Numbered from the stretch's first letter, positions 19,251 to 29,277 are shown. The stretch is DNA of 64,000 nucleotides from Burkholderiaceae bacterium (GCA_947462685.1 CANHPL010000005.1:1-64000), one strand, 5' to 3'. A program made the numbers and translations. Notes: generated by a model not told the origin, from the sequence alone.

Positions 19251-19253
19251 TAA

Positions 19254-19937
19254 TTAAGCTCTTAAAAAATGGTACAGATTTCTGAGCATACCAGCAGTTG
19301 CTCCCCAAATGAACTTCGACTCATAGGGCATTGCATAAAACCGACGATGCCCATCTGGACCTACCCACTCACGCACTTGGTGGTTTGCAGGATTCATCAA
19401 AAAAGCTAATGGCACTTCGAAAATTTCAGCAACTTCATTGGCATCTGGGACTAACTCCTCAACAGAAGAAACAAGCCCAACAATTGGCGTCACTTGATAA
19501 CCGGTGATCGTAAAATAATCTGGTAAATGACCTAAGTGCTCGACATAATGATGCCCAAGTCCAATTTCCTCATGCGCTTCTCGAAGTGCCGTATGTTTGA
19601 GATCAACATCACTTTCTTCTTTACGTCCGCCAGGAAAGCTAATTTGTCCAGGATGATCGTTCAAATGCTCGGCACGCTTGGTCAGCAAAACACTAAGGTG
19701 ATTATCTTTTTGTACAATCGGGATAAGGACGGCTGCGATGCGTGTTCCGCGCCCCTGAACATACTCAATGGACTGCCTTGATTCATCTGTTAATTCTGGA
19801 GTCCAAGGTTTAATTTGCTCAAAACGCTGCCTTAATGCATCCGGCTGTAATAAATCAAGAGAAACTGGGGGAGTATGAAGCGATGCTTCCTGAATGGGAA
19901 CCATTTGGGGATCAAACTTCGGAATACGTCTTTGCAT
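19254..19937 (-). CDS. Nudix hydrolase, probable CoA pyrophosphatase
   Basis: A 227-residue Nudix protein. The Nudix box GGRKEESDVDLKHTALREAHEEIGL is complete (GX5EX7REUXEEXGU), and the preceding LLTKRAEHLNDHPGQISFPGG is the extra signature of the NudL/CoA-pyrophosphatase group. It would split CoA to 3',5'-ADP and phosphopantetheine. It is the first gene of a two-gene unit with the CobD-like gene. Confidence 0.87.
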   Translation of the reverse strand: MQRRIPKFDPQMVPIQEASLHTPPVSLDLLQPDALRQRFEQIKPWTPELTDESRQSIEYVQGRGTRIAAVLIPIVQKDNHLSVLLTKRAEHLNDHPGQISFPGGRKEESDVDLKHTALREAHEEIGLGHHYVEHLGHLPDYFTITGYQVTPIVGLVSSVEELVPDANEVAEIFEVPLAFLMNPANHQVREWVGPDGHRRFYAMPYESKFIWGATAGMLRNLYHFLRA

Positions 19938-20001
19938 GAAACGATTATAAGGCTAGTCTTTTAATACAATATTAGAATAAACTCCATTACACAAAAAATA
20001 A

Positions 20002-20433
20002 TTAACGTTGTTCGAATGCATTGATTGGAGCACTTGCCAAAAATACTGATCTCGTCATGTGCTTTGCCGTAGCGGCATCATCTATTTTATGAACCAGGTA
20101 TTCAGGAAGTGACACATTTAAACGAATTGATTTAGTGTTTACTTTTGATAAATCAATATTTACCAACATCCAAACTCCGCCTACATAATCAGGATTCTTT
20201 ACCAACTTCCCCATGGCAGTAGGCTTTGGGATAGATTCAGGTTCTCCGCCAAAATGTGCCTCGACCGCCTCCTGAACCATAGCCGGCAAATCCTCCCAAT
20301 GATAAGCTGCTGAAAAGCATCCTGGAAAGTCAGGAAAAACGACTCCATGAGCGTGTTTTTTATCCCCAACATGAACAAACACTGGAATACACAAAAATTC
20401 AATCCAGAAATTTTGGTTTTTACAAACGTACAT
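20002..20433 (-). CDS. HicB-family antitoxin-like protein without a HicA partner
   Basis: 143 residues as given. The N-terminal HicB fold is recognised from HAHGVVFPDFPGCFSAA and DLPAMVQEAVEAHF, and the C-terminal part (SIRLNVSLPEYLVHKIDDAA...MTRSVFLA) is a ribbon-helix-helix DNA-binding domain. Family proteins usually begin like MLYPVYVHVGD, so TTG 20394 (reading MCIPVFVHVGD) may be the real start; ATG 20433 adds 13 untypical residues, though a TATAAA sits five bases before it. No HicA-like gene fits in the 93 bp upstream or directly downstream. It could be a free-standing repressor or what remains of a toxin-antitoxin pair. Confidence 0.8.
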   Translation of the reverse strand: MYVCKNQNFWIEFLCIPVFVHVGDKKHAHGVVFPDFPGCFSAAYHWEDLPAMVQEAVEAHFGGEPESIPKPTAMGKLVKNPDYVGGVWMLVNIDLSKVNTKSIRLNVSLPEYLVHKIDDAATAKHMTRSVFLASAPINAFEQR

Positions 20434-20456
20434 GTTGTTTTATATAGCTAGCCAAT

Positions 20457-20492
20457 AAAAACCCTTGCAAGACTTAAGTCTTTACAAGGGTT
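20457..20492 (-). terminator. Rho-independent terminator of the rpsP-rplS operon
   Basis: On the minus strand AACCCTTGTAAAGACTT and AAGTCTTGCAAGGGTT form a nearly perfect long inverted repeat (20460-20492), followed by a T run. It lies 34 bp after the rplS stop and upstream of the hicB-like gene, separating the two units. Confidence 0.85.
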
Positions 20493-20526
20493 GTTATGGT
20501 GCTGACATGGTCAGCTTAAAGAGGAC

Positions 20527-20916
20527 TTACTGCGCAGGAGTCTCTTTAACTTTACGATAAACCAACTTCTCTTTAATACGTGCAGACTTACCTGAACGCT
20601 CACGGAGGTAATAAAGTTTCGCACGGCGTACATCACCACGACGCTTCACTTCAATACTTGCAATGAGTGGCGAATAAGTTTGGAATGTTCTTTCAACACC
20701 TTCACCAGATGAGATTTTACGTACGATAAAGCTTGAATTAAGGCCACGATTGCGCTTCGCAATCACAACACCTTCAAAAGCCTGTGAACGTTTACGGGTT
20801 CCTTCAACAACGTTGACATTAACAACGAGTGTATCGCCAGGGGCGAAATCGGGAATTACTTTGTTTGCCGTTAGGCGAGCAATTTCTTCTTGCTCAATTT
20901 TTTCGATGAGATTCAT
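20527..20916 (-). CDS. rplS: 50S ribosomal protein L19
   Basis: A 129-residue ribosomal protein at the 30S-50S interface. The family sequence is plain: [43 protein letters not shown] and [28 protein letters not shown]. It is the last gene of the rpsP-rimM-trmD-rplS operon, 89 bp after trmD, with a good AAGGAG Shine-Dalgarno. It is slightly longer than E. coli L19 (115) through a C-terminal tail. Confidence 0.97.
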   Translation of the reverse strand: MNLIEKIEQEEIARLTANKVIPDFAPGDTLVVNVNVVEGTRKRSQAFEGVVIAKRNRGLNSSFIVRKISSGEGVERTFQTYSPLIASIEVKRRGDVRRAKLYYLRERSGKSARIKEKLVYRKVKETPAQ

Positions 20917-21005
20917 CTATCAACTCCTTATGTATCATTTCAGCGTTGATCCCAAAACCAGTTTGGACCTGAAAGAGGATACGAAAATTTAAAACTGCTA
21001 AGTAT

Positions 21006-21749
21006 TTATGTTTGGATGTTCTTTAAAAAAAGTTCATCTTTACTACTTAACAACCCTTTTTTACGAGCCGCCTCAATTAAATCGGGACGCCTCAGTTGGG
21101 TTGCAAGCAAAGATTGCTCACGACGCCAGCCCTCTATTATGGCATGATTTCCGCCTAAAAGCACCCCTGGAACAACAGAATTTTCATATATTTCTGGCCT
21201 TGTATAGTGCGGATAGTCAAGTAAACCATCCATGAAGCTATCTTGCAAGGCGGAATCCTTATCTCCCAATACCCCAGGAATGAGTCGGACCATGGCGTCG
21301 ATAATGGCCATAGCAGGGATTTCACCGCCAGAAAGCACAAAATCCCCCAAACTAATTTCAAGATCAACGTTTCGATCAATAAAACGCTGATCGACCGCCT
21401 CATAACGACCACAAACCATCGTGATTTGCTCATGCTTGAGCAAATCAGCTGCCATTTGCTGGTTAAATCTTTTACCTTGTGGCGATAGTATGACTACTGG
21501 CCCAGCGTTCGTATGCGCTTGTTGAATAGCTTGCAGAGTCTTCTCCAGAGGCTCTGCCATCATCACCATACCAGGGCCTCCACCATAAGCACGATCATCC
21601 ACAGTTTTTCGATTATCAGTAGTGTAATCGCGCGGATTCCAAGTATGAAGGCTAAAAAGTTGCTTGTCTAAAGCTCGTCCAACCACCCCGCCCGAGTGAA
21701 TTATCTGGAACATTTCCGGAAAAATACTAATGGCATCAAAGCGCATCAT
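21006..21749 (-). CDS. trmD: tRNA (guanine-N1)-methyltransferase TrmD
   Basis: Methylates G37 of tRNAs next to the anticodon, preventing +1 frameshifting. The 247-residue SPOUT protein has the trefoil-knot SAM site ([24 protein letters not shown] and [10 protein letters not shown]), complete in order. Two consecutive ATG codons open the gene; the second (21746) gives the family N-terminus [13 protein letters not shown]. It lies 7 bp after rimM. Confidence 0.96.
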   Translation of the reverse strand: MMRFDAISIFPEMFQIIHSGGVVGRALDKQLFSLHTWNPRDYTTDNRKTVDDRAYGGGPGMVMMAEPLEKTLQAIQQAHTNAGPVVILSPQGKRFNQQMAADLLKHEQITMVCGRYEAVDQRFIDRNVDLEISLGDFVLSGGEIPAMAIIDAMVRLIPGVLGDKDSALQDSFMDGLLDYPHYTRPEIYENSVVPGVLLGGNHAIIEGWRREQSLLATQLRRPDLIEAARKKGLLSSKDELFLKNIQT

Positions 21750-21756
21750 GATTTAC

Positions 21757-22284
21757 TTACCAATCTTTTTGCCAGTCGACAATAATTTTTTTCGGCATAG
21801 TGTCTAAATCAACTGCCATGATGAAGGATGCTACAAATGGTATTAAATGTTGCTTTTTCTCATCCTCTGCAACAATAAGAACCGTTTGGGCACTGTTATC
21901 CACAATTTCTTTAACAATACCAAGGAACTCATTTTGCTGATTATGCACCTGAGCACCCATTAGGTCGGTCCAATAATACTCGTTATTATCAAGCGGTGGA
22001 AACTTGGATCTAGGAATTAATACGATTGCTGATTTAAAAGATAAGGCAATCTCTCGATCCGTTAAACCAACTAGCTCAAGAATCACAGAGCCACTATGCT
22101 CTTTGGCTTGATAGACTGAAAAATCCCGCATTTGAGGCAGTCGAACACCACTTAGCCAAATTTCTTTAGCGGCTAAAAGTGCTACAGGATCATTAGAAAA
22201 AGGTCTTATTTTGAGGGCGCCACGAATACCGTATGCTTCTATCACGGTACCGACTTCGATTAAATCACTGTTCTCAGTCGTCAT
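21757..22284 (-). CDS. rimM: Ribosome maturation factor RimM
   Basis: Assists assembly of the 30S head by binding ribosomal protein S19. The 175-residue chain has the N-terminal RimM beta-barrel (EVGTVIEAYGIRGALKIRPFS) and the C-terminal PRC-barrel with YYWTDLMGAQVHNQQNEFLG and the tail KKIIVDWQKDW. It is the second gene of the operon, 36 bp after rpsP. Confidence 0.95.
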   Translation of the reverse strand: MTTENSDLIEVGTVIEAYGIRGALKIRPFSNDPVALLAAKEIWLSGVRLPQMRDFSVYQAKEHSGSVILELVGLTDREIALSFKSAIVLIPRSKFPPLDNNEYYWTDLMGAQVHNQQNEFLGIVKEIVDNSAQTVLIVAEDEKKQHLIPFVASFIMAVDLDTMPKKIIVDWQKDW

Positions 22285-22320
22285 AGTGACGCCACCTCAG
22301 AAGGGGTATCCCCCATCAAA

Positions 22321-22575
22321 TTAGTTCGCTGCAGTTGTGCTGTGTTGTTTGATTAAACGTTTTACGGTTGGAGACATTTCTGCACCAACACCAGTCCAAT
22401 AAGTTAAACGGTCTTGAGCAATACGGAAACCCTGCTCTGTAGCAACTGCTCTTGGATTGTAATAACCAAGGCGCTCTACAAAGTTAGAGTCACGGCGATT
22501 ACGCTTATCCGTAACAACTACACTATAAAAAGGACGCTTTTTTGAACCACCGCGTGCGAGTCGAATGACGACCAT
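22321..22575 (-). CDS. rpsP: 30S ribosomal protein S16
   Basis: An 84-residue small-subunit protein, normal length. [41 protein letters not shown] is the standard S16 sequence. It is the first gene of the rpsP-rimM-trmD-rplS operon; the Shine-Dalgarno TGAGGAA stands before the ATG. The 147-bp gap to the divergent META gene must hold the operon promoter, but I could not pick a convincing -35/-10 pair. Confidence 0.97.
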   Translation of the reverse strand: MVVIRLARGGSKKRPFYSVVVTDKRNRRDSNFVERLGYYNPRAVATEQGFRIAQDRLTYWTGVGAEMSPTVKRLIKQHSTTAAN

Positions 22576-22722
22576 AAGAATTCCTCAAATTAAACAAAAA
22601 TAAAAAAATGTAGGCGTAAACTCAATCTTTAGTTTCAATTTATCACCAAAGAGTATTATTCGTGATGCAAAATAATACGAATTACTACCCTAGAAAACTC
22701 ACTATTTTATCTTAAATCAGCC

Positions 22723-23244
22723 ATGCAGACAAACTTTTATTCCCCTTCGAACCCTTTTTTCTCTTTTTTTCGCATCAGTTTTGTATTTTTGGGTCTCTTT
22801 TTTATGAGTTCTTGCTCAAATATGCTCCCAAATTGCAACTCCTGCTCTTCACCGCCTCTATCCCAACTCAATGGTCGCTGGGAACTTCTGCGCTGGAATT
22901 ACCCACCCGATGCTACTGGAAAAGTCCAGCTCCGTAAAATCCCTCATCGTGATCAAGGGGAACCGATTATGATGGATTTTAGTAACGAGAAAAAAATGAT
23001 CACAGGCTATTCTGGATGTAATCGTTTTTTTGGAACCATTACAACCGACTCTAAAAATGCGATTGAAATCGGCAAAATGGGTAGCACGAGATTGATGTGC
23101 GCTGAAAACTACCGGATGGATCTCGAGAAAGATTTCCTAAATCAAGTTCAAGATTATCGATCTTTGCAAATGAAAAATGACCAATTACTTCTCATTGGGC
23201 GCTCTGGAGATGTTCTCGCTTTTGGCAGACGCGGCCCTCCATAA
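22723..23244 (+). CDS. META-domain (HslJ-like) lipoprotein
   Basis: A 173-residue predicted lipoprotein. A long hydrophobic signal ends in a lipobox-like FMSSC near residue 31, followed by a Cys-rich linker (CNSCSS). The META domain then spans about residues 50-165, with LNGRWELLRW, ITGYSGCNRFFGTI, RLMCAENYRMDLEKDFL and a final strand. META proteins such as HslJ are envelope or heat-shock associated and have been linked to novobiocin tolerance in E. coli; the role here is unknown. It is divergent from the rpsP operon. Confidence 0.8.
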   Translation: MQTNFYSPSNPFFSFFRISFVFLGLFFMSSCSNMLPNCNSCSSPPLSQLNGRWELLRWNYPPDATGKVQLRKIPHRDQGEPIMMDFSNEKKMITGYSGCNRFFGTITTDSKNAIEIGKMGSTRLMCAENYRMDLEKDFLNQVQDYRSLQMKNDQLLLIGRSGDVLAFGRRGPP

Positions 23245-23526
23245 GCGAATACTTTAGTTAAGGTTTTTAAGAACCTTCAATTTTTAGACCAGATCAAACT
23301 CCTTTTTTAATGACTTAACCAGGTCAATTCTCATTTAAATTTGTCAATTGATCGTATGATTTTTAGCCCTTTCAACCCATATTTAAATTTATCTTTTTAT
23401 TGGACCTTAATCATGCAATTGTGTTTCCAAAAATATAACTTATAAGAAGTTTCATTTTGATACTCCAACTTATTAAATACCCCTTAAACCTTTAAGAATG
23501 AAGGATTTAGGGTATGATTTGAGACT
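23245..23526 (+). other. Intergenic region without a recognisable gene
   Basis: About 280 bp of AT-rich sequence between the META gene and the next membrane protein. I see no ORF or clear terminator. A -10-like TATGAT (23513-23518) eight bases before the next ATG probably belongs to that gene's promoter. Confidence 0.5.
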
Positions 23527-23976
23527 ATGAAAAACACTTTTAAATCAAAACTTGTGGTTTGTTTACTTAGCCTCTTCTTACCTGGCACTGGTCTACATTG
23601 GCTTTATCTCAAGGGAAAAAGTTCGCCTTGGTTTTATCTACAATTCATTGGTTTGTTATTTGGCGTTTGGGGTTGGTTCGAACTAGCTCTTACTGAAAAA
23701 GAATCATTTCTCGGCTGGTTTGCTGCCGCTCTTGGCGAAATCTCAATATTAGCTAGTTGGCTTACAACCTTGGCTTTAGGCCTTCGACCTGACGATCGCT
23801 TTGATGCACAATTTAATGTAGGTCAAACCAAGAAAAATCAATCTGGTTGGCTCATCATTATCTGTATGATCATCGCTTTAATGGTCGGCGCATTTGTTCT
23901 CATGAGTGGTCTAGCGATTGCTTTTGAACAATACTTCATTGGCCAAGTAGAAGCCGCTAAAGAAATTTCTCAATAA
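23527..23976 (+). CDS. Polytopic membrane protein of unknown function
   Basis: A 149-residue protein with about four hydrophobic segments (near residues 9-26, 33-53, 62-84 and 107-132). The opening LLSLFLPGTGLHWLYLKG recalls the TM2-type small membrane proteins whose first helix carries a GxGxHxFYLG-like turn, but the remainder does not clearly match. It converges on the acyl-CoA dehydrogenase gene. No function can be assigned. Confidence 0.65.
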   Translation: MKNTFKSKLVVCLLSLFLPGTGLHWLYLKGKSSPWFYLQFIGLLFGVWGWFELALTEKESFLGWFAAALGEISILASWLTTLALGLRPDDRFDAQFNVGQTKKNQSGWLIIICMIIALMVGAFVLMSGLAIAFEQYFIGQVEAAKEISQ

Positions 23977-23997
23977 TTATTGAGGGTAATGATCTGA

Positions 23998-25785
23998 TTA
24001 GAACTGTTCTGGTGTTAGCGCATTCGTCACTCTGCCACCTTCCATGATGGACTTGGCAATCCCTGGAACTTGGGTAAGTAAATGTTGAGCATAAAACTGA
24101 GCTGTGCTAATTTTGGCTTGATAAAAATTAAGGTCTTGATCATGCAACTTCTCAGCCTCGAGTAAAGCTCTTGCCATTTGCCATCCGGCAAGTGTGAGCC
24201 CACAAATTTGTAAATAAGGAACGCTACCGGCAAAGACTGCTTTAATATCCTCTTTGACATTCATAAGAATATACGTCACGACTTGTTCTAATGATTGTCT
24301 AGCAAGCGTTAACTGCTCCAGCATGATCTTTGCAGCTGCAGAATCTGATGTGGCTAATGCTTCTTCTGTTTTGGCAATCTGTTTGCCAATAGCCTGCGCC
24401 GTAGCTCCACCATTTTTTAAGGTTTTTCTGCCAATTAAATCGTTTGCTTGAATCGCTGTAGTACCTTCATAGATGGGCAAAATTCTAGCATCTCGATAGT
24501 ACTGTGCAACACCTGTTTCTTCAATAAAGCCCATCCCACCATGTACCTGGACTCCAAGACTGGCAACTTGCACGGCCATTTCGGTAGAAAAACCTTTAAT
24601 GATTGGCACTAAAAATTCATAGAAGGCTTGGTTTTCTTGTCGGTTTTTTTCATCTAGTGCATGTTCTGCTGCATCAGATGCTGCCACAGCAACGTATGCA
24701 AGTGATCTTGCACCTTCGGTATAAGCACGCATAGTCATGAGCATCCGTTTCACATCAGGATGATGAATGATGGCCACCGGCACTATTGATCCAGTAAGAT
24801 CTTTACTCTGAATACGTTCTTTTGCGTAACTGACTGCCTTTTGATACGCTCTCTCTGCTAAAGATATACCTTGCATGCCCACACCAAATCGTGCTGCGTT
24901 CATCATAATGAACATGTACTCTAAACCTCGGTTCTCCTGACCGACTAAATATCCAATGGCTCCGCCATGATCACCGTATTGCAATACAGCTGTTGGGCTG
25001 GCCTTAATGCCTAATTTGTGTTCAATGGATAGGCAATGCACGTCATTGCGCTCGCCAATTTTTCCTTGATCATCCACTATGTATTTGGGCACCACAAATA
25101 AAGAAATACCCTTCACTCCTTCTGGTGCATTTGGCGTTCTTGCTAGGACTAAATGAATAATGTTTTCGGAAAAATCATGCTCACCATAAGTGATATAAAT
25201 TTTTGTTCCAAATATTTTGTAAGTACCATCACCGACAGGCTCAGCTCGTGTGCGCACAAGGGCTAAATCAGAGCCTGCCTGAGGCTCTGTTAAATTCATC
25301 GTCCCAGTCCACTTCCCTGAAATCATGTTCGGAATAAAACGATGTTTTAACTCATCACTTGCAGCAACAATCAGGGCTTCAATTGCACCGTCGGTGAGCA
25401 AGGGGCATAAAGAAAATGATAAACAAGCCGAGTTCGCCATTTCTTGACAGGCTGTAGAAATTATCTTGGGTAAGCCTTGTCCACCATACTCTAAGGGATG
25501 TGTAACACCTTGCCACCCTGCTTCAACATATTTTTCAAAGGCCTCTTTAAAACCAGGGGTAGTTACTACATGCCCATCCTTAAAATAACTCGGCTGTTGA
25601 TCACCAGTCCAGTTCAACGGCGCAAGAACTTCTTCAGAAAATTTCGCGGATTCTTTAAGGATGGCCTCAGTCGTATCTTTATCTACACTCGCTTCAGAAA
25701 AATAAGGCAATCGACTAATCTGCTCCAGACCTGCTAAATGATTCATCAAAAACATCATCTCTTTTACAGGTGCTTGATAGGTCAT
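23998..25785 (-). CDS. Acyl-CoA dehydrogenase (long C-terminally extended type)
   Basis: A 595-residue FAD enzyme that introduces the alpha-beta double bond into acyl-CoA. Start ATG 25785 is chosen because a TTGGAGAAG Shine-Dalgarno precedes it; the track start is a TTG inside that site. The ACAD core has MNLTEPQAGSDLALVRT (FAD/substrate loop), QVHGGMGFIEE and the catalytic-base segment YEGTTAIQANDLIGRK. The C-terminal 130 residues form the extra domain of the roughly 600-residue ACAD class common in beta- and gammaproteobacteria. etfA and etfB, its electron acceptors, lie directly upstream in the same operon. Confidence 0.9.
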   Translation of the reverse strand: MTYQAPVKEMMFLMNHLAGLEQISRLPYFSEASVDKDTTEAILKESAKFSEEVLAPLNWTGDQQPSYFKDGHVVTTPGFKEAFEKYVEAGWQGVTHPLEYGGQGLPKIISTACQEMANSACLSFSLCPLLTDGAIEALIVAASDELKHRFIPNMISGKWTGTMNLTEPQAGSDLALVRTRAEPVGDGTYKIFGTKIYITYGEHDFSENIIHLVLARTPNAPEGVKGISLFVVPKYIVDDQGKIGERNDVHCLSIEHKLGIKASPTAVLQYGDHGGAIGYLVGQENRGLEYMFIMMNAARFGVGMQGISLAERAYQKAVSYAKERIQSKDLTGSIVPVAIIHHPDVKRMLMTMRAYTEGARSLAYVAVAASDAAEHALDEKNRQENQAFYEFLVPIIKGFSTEMAVQVASLGVQVHGGMGFIEETGVAQYYRDARILPIYEGTTAIQANDLIGRKTLKNGGATAQAIGKQIAKTEEALATSDSAAAKIMLEQLTLARQSLEQVVTYILMNVKEDIKAVFAGSVPYLQICGLTLAGWQMARALLEAEKLHDQDLNFYQAKISTAQFYAQHLLTQVPGIAKSIMEGGRVTNALTPEQF

Positions 25786-25809
25786 CAACTTCTCCAAGTT
25801 GTACTTATA

Positions 25810-26748
25810 TTAATTTTTCATCGCTGCAACAAGTTCCGGTACCGCAGTAAATAAATCTGCCACCAATCCATAATCAGCGACGCCAAAAATGGGTGCCTCA
25901 GGATCTTTATTGATGGCTACAATCACCTTAGAGTCTTTCATACCAGCTAAGTGCTGAATCGCGCCAGAGATACCAACAGCAACATACAACTGCGGGGCTA
26001 CAATTTTTCCGGTTTGACCGACTTGGTAATCGTTCGGCACATATCCTGCGTCTACTGCCGCACGAGATGCACCTAAAGCAGCGCCTAAACTATCTGCTAA
26101 AGGCTCCATAACAGTCCGATATTGCTCTGCCGAACCTAAACCTCGCCCACCGGAAACAATCATTTTGGCAGCCGTGAGTTCGGGTCGATCTGATTTTGTG
26201 GTTTCACGCGAGATAAATTGACTAACACCCACATCTGGTACTGCACTCATCGATTCAATACTTGCTTGTCCACCTGAAGCAAGAACAGGCTCAAATCCAG
26301 TGGGACGCACAGTTATTGCTTTAATCGGATCCATCGACTGAATCGTTGCAATCGCATTGCCTGCATAAATAGGACGCTCAAATGTATCAGGGCTAATCAC
26401 CTTGGTAATTTCTGAAATCTGCGCCACATCAAGTAACGCAGCAATACGCGGCATGATGTTTTTTCCGTTTGCACTAGCAGCCACCAATAAATGTGTATAG
26501 TTTTTTGCAATAGATAGCACTTGGCTCGTCAAATTTTCTGCTAATTGATTTGCAAAGACTGCGTCATCAGCTACCAAGACTTTACTGACTCCAGATATCG
26601 TAGCTGCTGCATTAGTGGCTCCTGATAGGTCATGCCCCATGAGTAAAACATGTACATCCTGATCAATTTGTAACGCAGCATTGACCACATTCAATGTACT
26701 AGTTTGAAGCTGTTGTTGCTGATATTCAGCGATTACGAGTACGGTCAT
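25810..26748 (-). CDS. etfA: Electron transfer flavoprotein, alpha subunit
   Basis: Binds FAD and passes electrons from acyl-CoA dehydrogenases towards ETF-ubiquinone oxidoreductase. The 312-residue protein shows the C-terminal FAD-binding signature LYVAVGISGAIQHLAGMKDSKVIVAINKDPEAPIF, and VSGGRGLGSAEQY begins that domain. It starts at the base following the etfB stop, so translation is surely coupled, and it is followed by the dehydrogenase gene. Confidence 0.95.
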   Translation of the reverse strand: MTVLVIAEYQQQQLQTSTLNVVNAALQIDQDVHVLLMGHDLSGATNAAATISGVSKVLVADDAVFANQLAENLTSQVLSIAKNYTHLLVAASANGKNIMPRIAALLDVAQISEITKVISPDTFERPIYAGNAIATIQSMDPIKAITVRPTGFEPVLASGGQASIESMSAVPDVGVSQFISRETTKSDRPELTAAKMIVSGGRGLGSAEQYRTVMEPLADSLGAALGASRAAVDAGYVPNDYQVGQTGKIVAPQLYVAVGISGAIQHLAGMKDSKVIVAINKDPEAPIFGVADYGLVADLFTAVPELVAAMKN

Positions 26749-27498
26749 TTAGATTACCTTTGCTTCATTTTTTAATTTATCAACTAAGGCGGCAACATCT
26801 GCCACCATCACCCCAGCTTGTCGCTTCGCCGGCTCATTGACCTGAATCGTCTTTAGACGTGGACTCACATCAACGCCAAGATCAGCAGGTTTAAACGTAT
26901 CTAATGTTTTTTTCTTCGCCTTCATGATATTCGGCAAAGTTACATACCTTGGCTCATTTAGTCTTAAATCCGTGGTGACCACCGCTGGTAATGAAATACG
27001 AATCGTTTCTAGGCCACCATCCACCTCACGCGTTACTTGTGCATGTTGGTTGTCAATCACGACTTTCGATGCAAAAGTCGCTTGGGGAATATTCAGAAGA
27101 GCTGCTAACATCTGACCAGTCTGATTACTGTCGTCATCAATGGCTTGCTTACCTAAAATGATCAATTGGGGCGCTTCTTTATCAGCAATCGCTTTGATGA
27201 TTTTAGCAACGGCTAAGGGCTGAATCACCTCATCCGTCTCGACGAGGATTGCGCGGTCCGCACCAATTGCCATCGCAGTTCTTAAAGTTTCTTGACACTG
27301 TGCCGCGCCAATCGAGACTGCAATCACTTCTGTTGCTACACCTGACTCTTTAAGTCTGACGGCTTCTTCAACTGCAATCTCATCAAATGGGTTCATGGAC
27401 ATTTTGACATTGGCCGTTTCAACACCTGAGTGGTCTGATTTGACACGCACTTTAACGTTGTAATCTACAACTCGTTTTACTGCTACTAATATTTTCAT
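26749..27498 (-). CDS. etfB: Electron transfer flavoprotein, beta subunit
   Basis: The 249-residue partner of EtfA, holding AMP structurally. [20 protein letters not shown] at the N-terminus, [17 protein letters not shown] and [16 protein letters not shown] are family hallmarks. It heads the etfB-etfA-acyl-CoA dehydrogenase block; the acyl-CoA ligase gene ends 93 bp upstream on the same strand. Confidence 0.95.
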   Translation of the reverse strand: MKILVAVKRVVDYNVKVRVKSDHSGVETANVKMSMNPFDEIAVEEAVRLKESGVATEVIAVSIGAAQCQETLRTAMAIGADRAILVETDEVIQPLAVAKIIKAIADKEAPQLIILGKQAIDDDSNQTGQMLAALLNIPQATFASKVVIDNQHAQVTREVDGGLETIRISLPAVVTTDLRLNEPRYVTLPNIMKAKKKTLDTFKPADLGVDVSPRLKTIQVNEPAKRQAGVMVADVAALVDKLKNEAKVI

Positions 27499-27591
27499 TA
27501 AATTGCCTCTTGTTTTTGTTTCTATTCACAATTTTACTGCAAACAAAGCCCTAAAGATTCTATGTATTCAATTACGATGAATGGACGAAGG

Positions 27592-29235
27592 TTAAACGTC
27601 AATCGCTTGCGCAGAACCCGCTCTTTTTCGTAATTCAAATTTTTGAATTTTTCCCGTAGACGTTTTGGGTAACTCACCAAAAACGACAGCTCTTGGAACT
27701 TTAAATCCAGCCAAATGCTCTTTGCAGTGCGCAACAATCTCTTCTACAGTAACGATCACGTCAGGTTTGATTTCAATAAACGCACATGGGGTTTCCCCCC
27801 ACTTAGGATCAGGCTTGGCGACAATGGCTGCTGCCATGACGGCGGGATGACGATATAAAACATCCTCTACCTCTATTGATGAAATGTTCTCACCACCGGA
27901 AATAATGATATCTTTACTACGATCCTTGATTTTGATATAACCATCTGGATTCATCACAGCAAGATCCCCTGTATGAAACCATCCTCCGGCAAAAGCTTCT
28001 CGTGTAGCGGATGGATTCTTTAGATAGCCCTTCATGGTAATGTTGCCTCGGAACATAATTTCACCCATAGTCTTTCCATCTGCTGGAACCGGAGACATTG
28101 TTTCTGGATTCATCACGGTCATCCCCTCTTGTAAATGATAGCGAACGCCCTGTCGAGCATTTAATGCGGCTCGATCGCCAATAGGTTGTTCTTGCCACGC
28201 ATCATGCTTGACACATACTGCTGCTGGACCATAGGTTTCTGTTAGGCCATACACATGGATTAAATCAAATCCCATTTTTTCCATACCTTCAATCATCGCT
28301 GCTGGTGGCGCTGCTCCCGCAACCATTGCCTTGACTCCTGATGGCACACCTTCTTTTAAGTCCGGACTAGCATTGACTAAAAAGCCATGTACTATAGGGG
28401 CTGCACAATAATGGGTCACACCGTGGGTTTTAATCGCTTGAAATATATGCGCCGCATCGACTTTACGTAAACACACATTAACTCCTGCTCTGGCGGCCAC
28501 TGTCCATGGAAAACACCAACCATTGCAATGAAACATAGGTAAGGTCCATAAATAGACGGGATGCTTGGGCATATCCCATTCTAAGATATTTGAAATCGCA
28601 TTGGTCATCGCTCCGCGGTGATGGTACACCACCCCTTTTGGATTTCCCGTGGTCCCTGAGGTGTAATTTAAGCAAATCGCATCCCATTCGTCATGAGGGC
28701 CTTCCCAATGATCATTAGCATCACCCATATTTAAAAATGCTTCATATTCCAATTGTCCAATGGCGGGACCATCTCCTTGATACAAATCATCTTGAATATC
28801 AATAATGCATATATCCTTGATTTGAGCAATGTCTAAGGCCTTCTTCATGATGAGACTAAATTCTGGGTCAATGATGATTGCTTTGGCCTCTGCATGTTGG
28901 AGCATAAATGCGATTGCTTCTGGATCTAGACGGGTATTTAAAGCATTTAACACTGCACCAGACATTGGCACACCAAAATGTGCTTCAACCATGGGCGGCG
29001 TGTTGGGCAACATGACTGCTACTGTATCTCCTCGGCCAATACCCTGCTTCTTTAGAGCACTCGCAAGTTGTTTACAACGTTGGTAAGTGGTTTGCCAATC
29101 TTGTCGTAAATTGCCATGCACAATGGCTAGCCTTTGAGGATATACTTGCGCTGCTCGCTCAATCAAACTGAGTGGGGTCATTGGCGCATAATTTGCTGAA
29201 TTTTGTTCTAAACCATCGACAAAAATATGACTCAT
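27592..29235 (-). CDS. AMP-forming acyl-CoA synthetase
   Basis: A 547-residue ANL-superfamily ligase that activates a carboxylic acid to its CoA thioester through an acyl-AMP. The P-loop is YTSGTTGNPKGVVYHHRG near residue 190, the adenine motif VYGLTETYGPA near residue 335, the hinge DRSKDIIISGGENIS near residue 440 and the catalytic lysine motif STGKIQKFELR near the C-terminus. It resembles the medium-chain/DmdB-like group; the exact acid is not readable. Standing before etfBA and the acyl-CoA dehydrogenase, it would supply that enzyme's substrate. Confidence 0.9.
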   Translation of the reverse strand: MSHIFVDGLEQNSANYAPMTPLSLIERAAQVYPQRLAIVHGNLRQDWQTTYQRCKQLASALKKQGIGRGDTVAVMLPNTPPMVEAHFGVPMSGAVLNALNTRLDPEAIAFMLQHAEAKAIIIDPEFSLIMKKALDIAQIKDICIIDIQDDLYQGDGPAIGQLEYEAFLNMGDANDHWEGPHDEWDAICLNYTSGTTGNPKGVVYHHRGAMTNAISNILEWDMPKHPVYLWTLPMFHCNGWCFPWTVAARAGVNVCLRKVDAAHIFQAIKTHGVTHYCAAPIVHGFLVNASPDLKEGVPSGVKAMVAGAAPPAAMIEGMEKMGFDLIHVYGLTETYGPAAVCVKHDAWQEQPIGDRAALNARQGVRYHLQEGMTVMNPETMSPVPADGKTMGEIMFRGNITMKGYLKNPSATREAFAGGWFHTGDLAVMNPDGYIKIKDRSKDIIISGGENISSIEVEDVLYRHPAVMAAAIVAKPDPKWGETPCAFIEIKPDVIVTVEEIVAHCKEHLAGFKVPRAVVFGELPKTSTGKIQKFELRKRAGSAQAIDV

Positions 29236-29277
29236 TACACGATCTCCTATGGAAGTGTCTAAATTTCAGTAAGTTCT

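Noticed and set aside
20758-20916. An L19-type leader or other ribosomal leader within the rpsP-rplS operon
   Set aside because: The 89-bp trmD-rplS gap shows no convincing stem structure, only a good Shine-Dalgarno.
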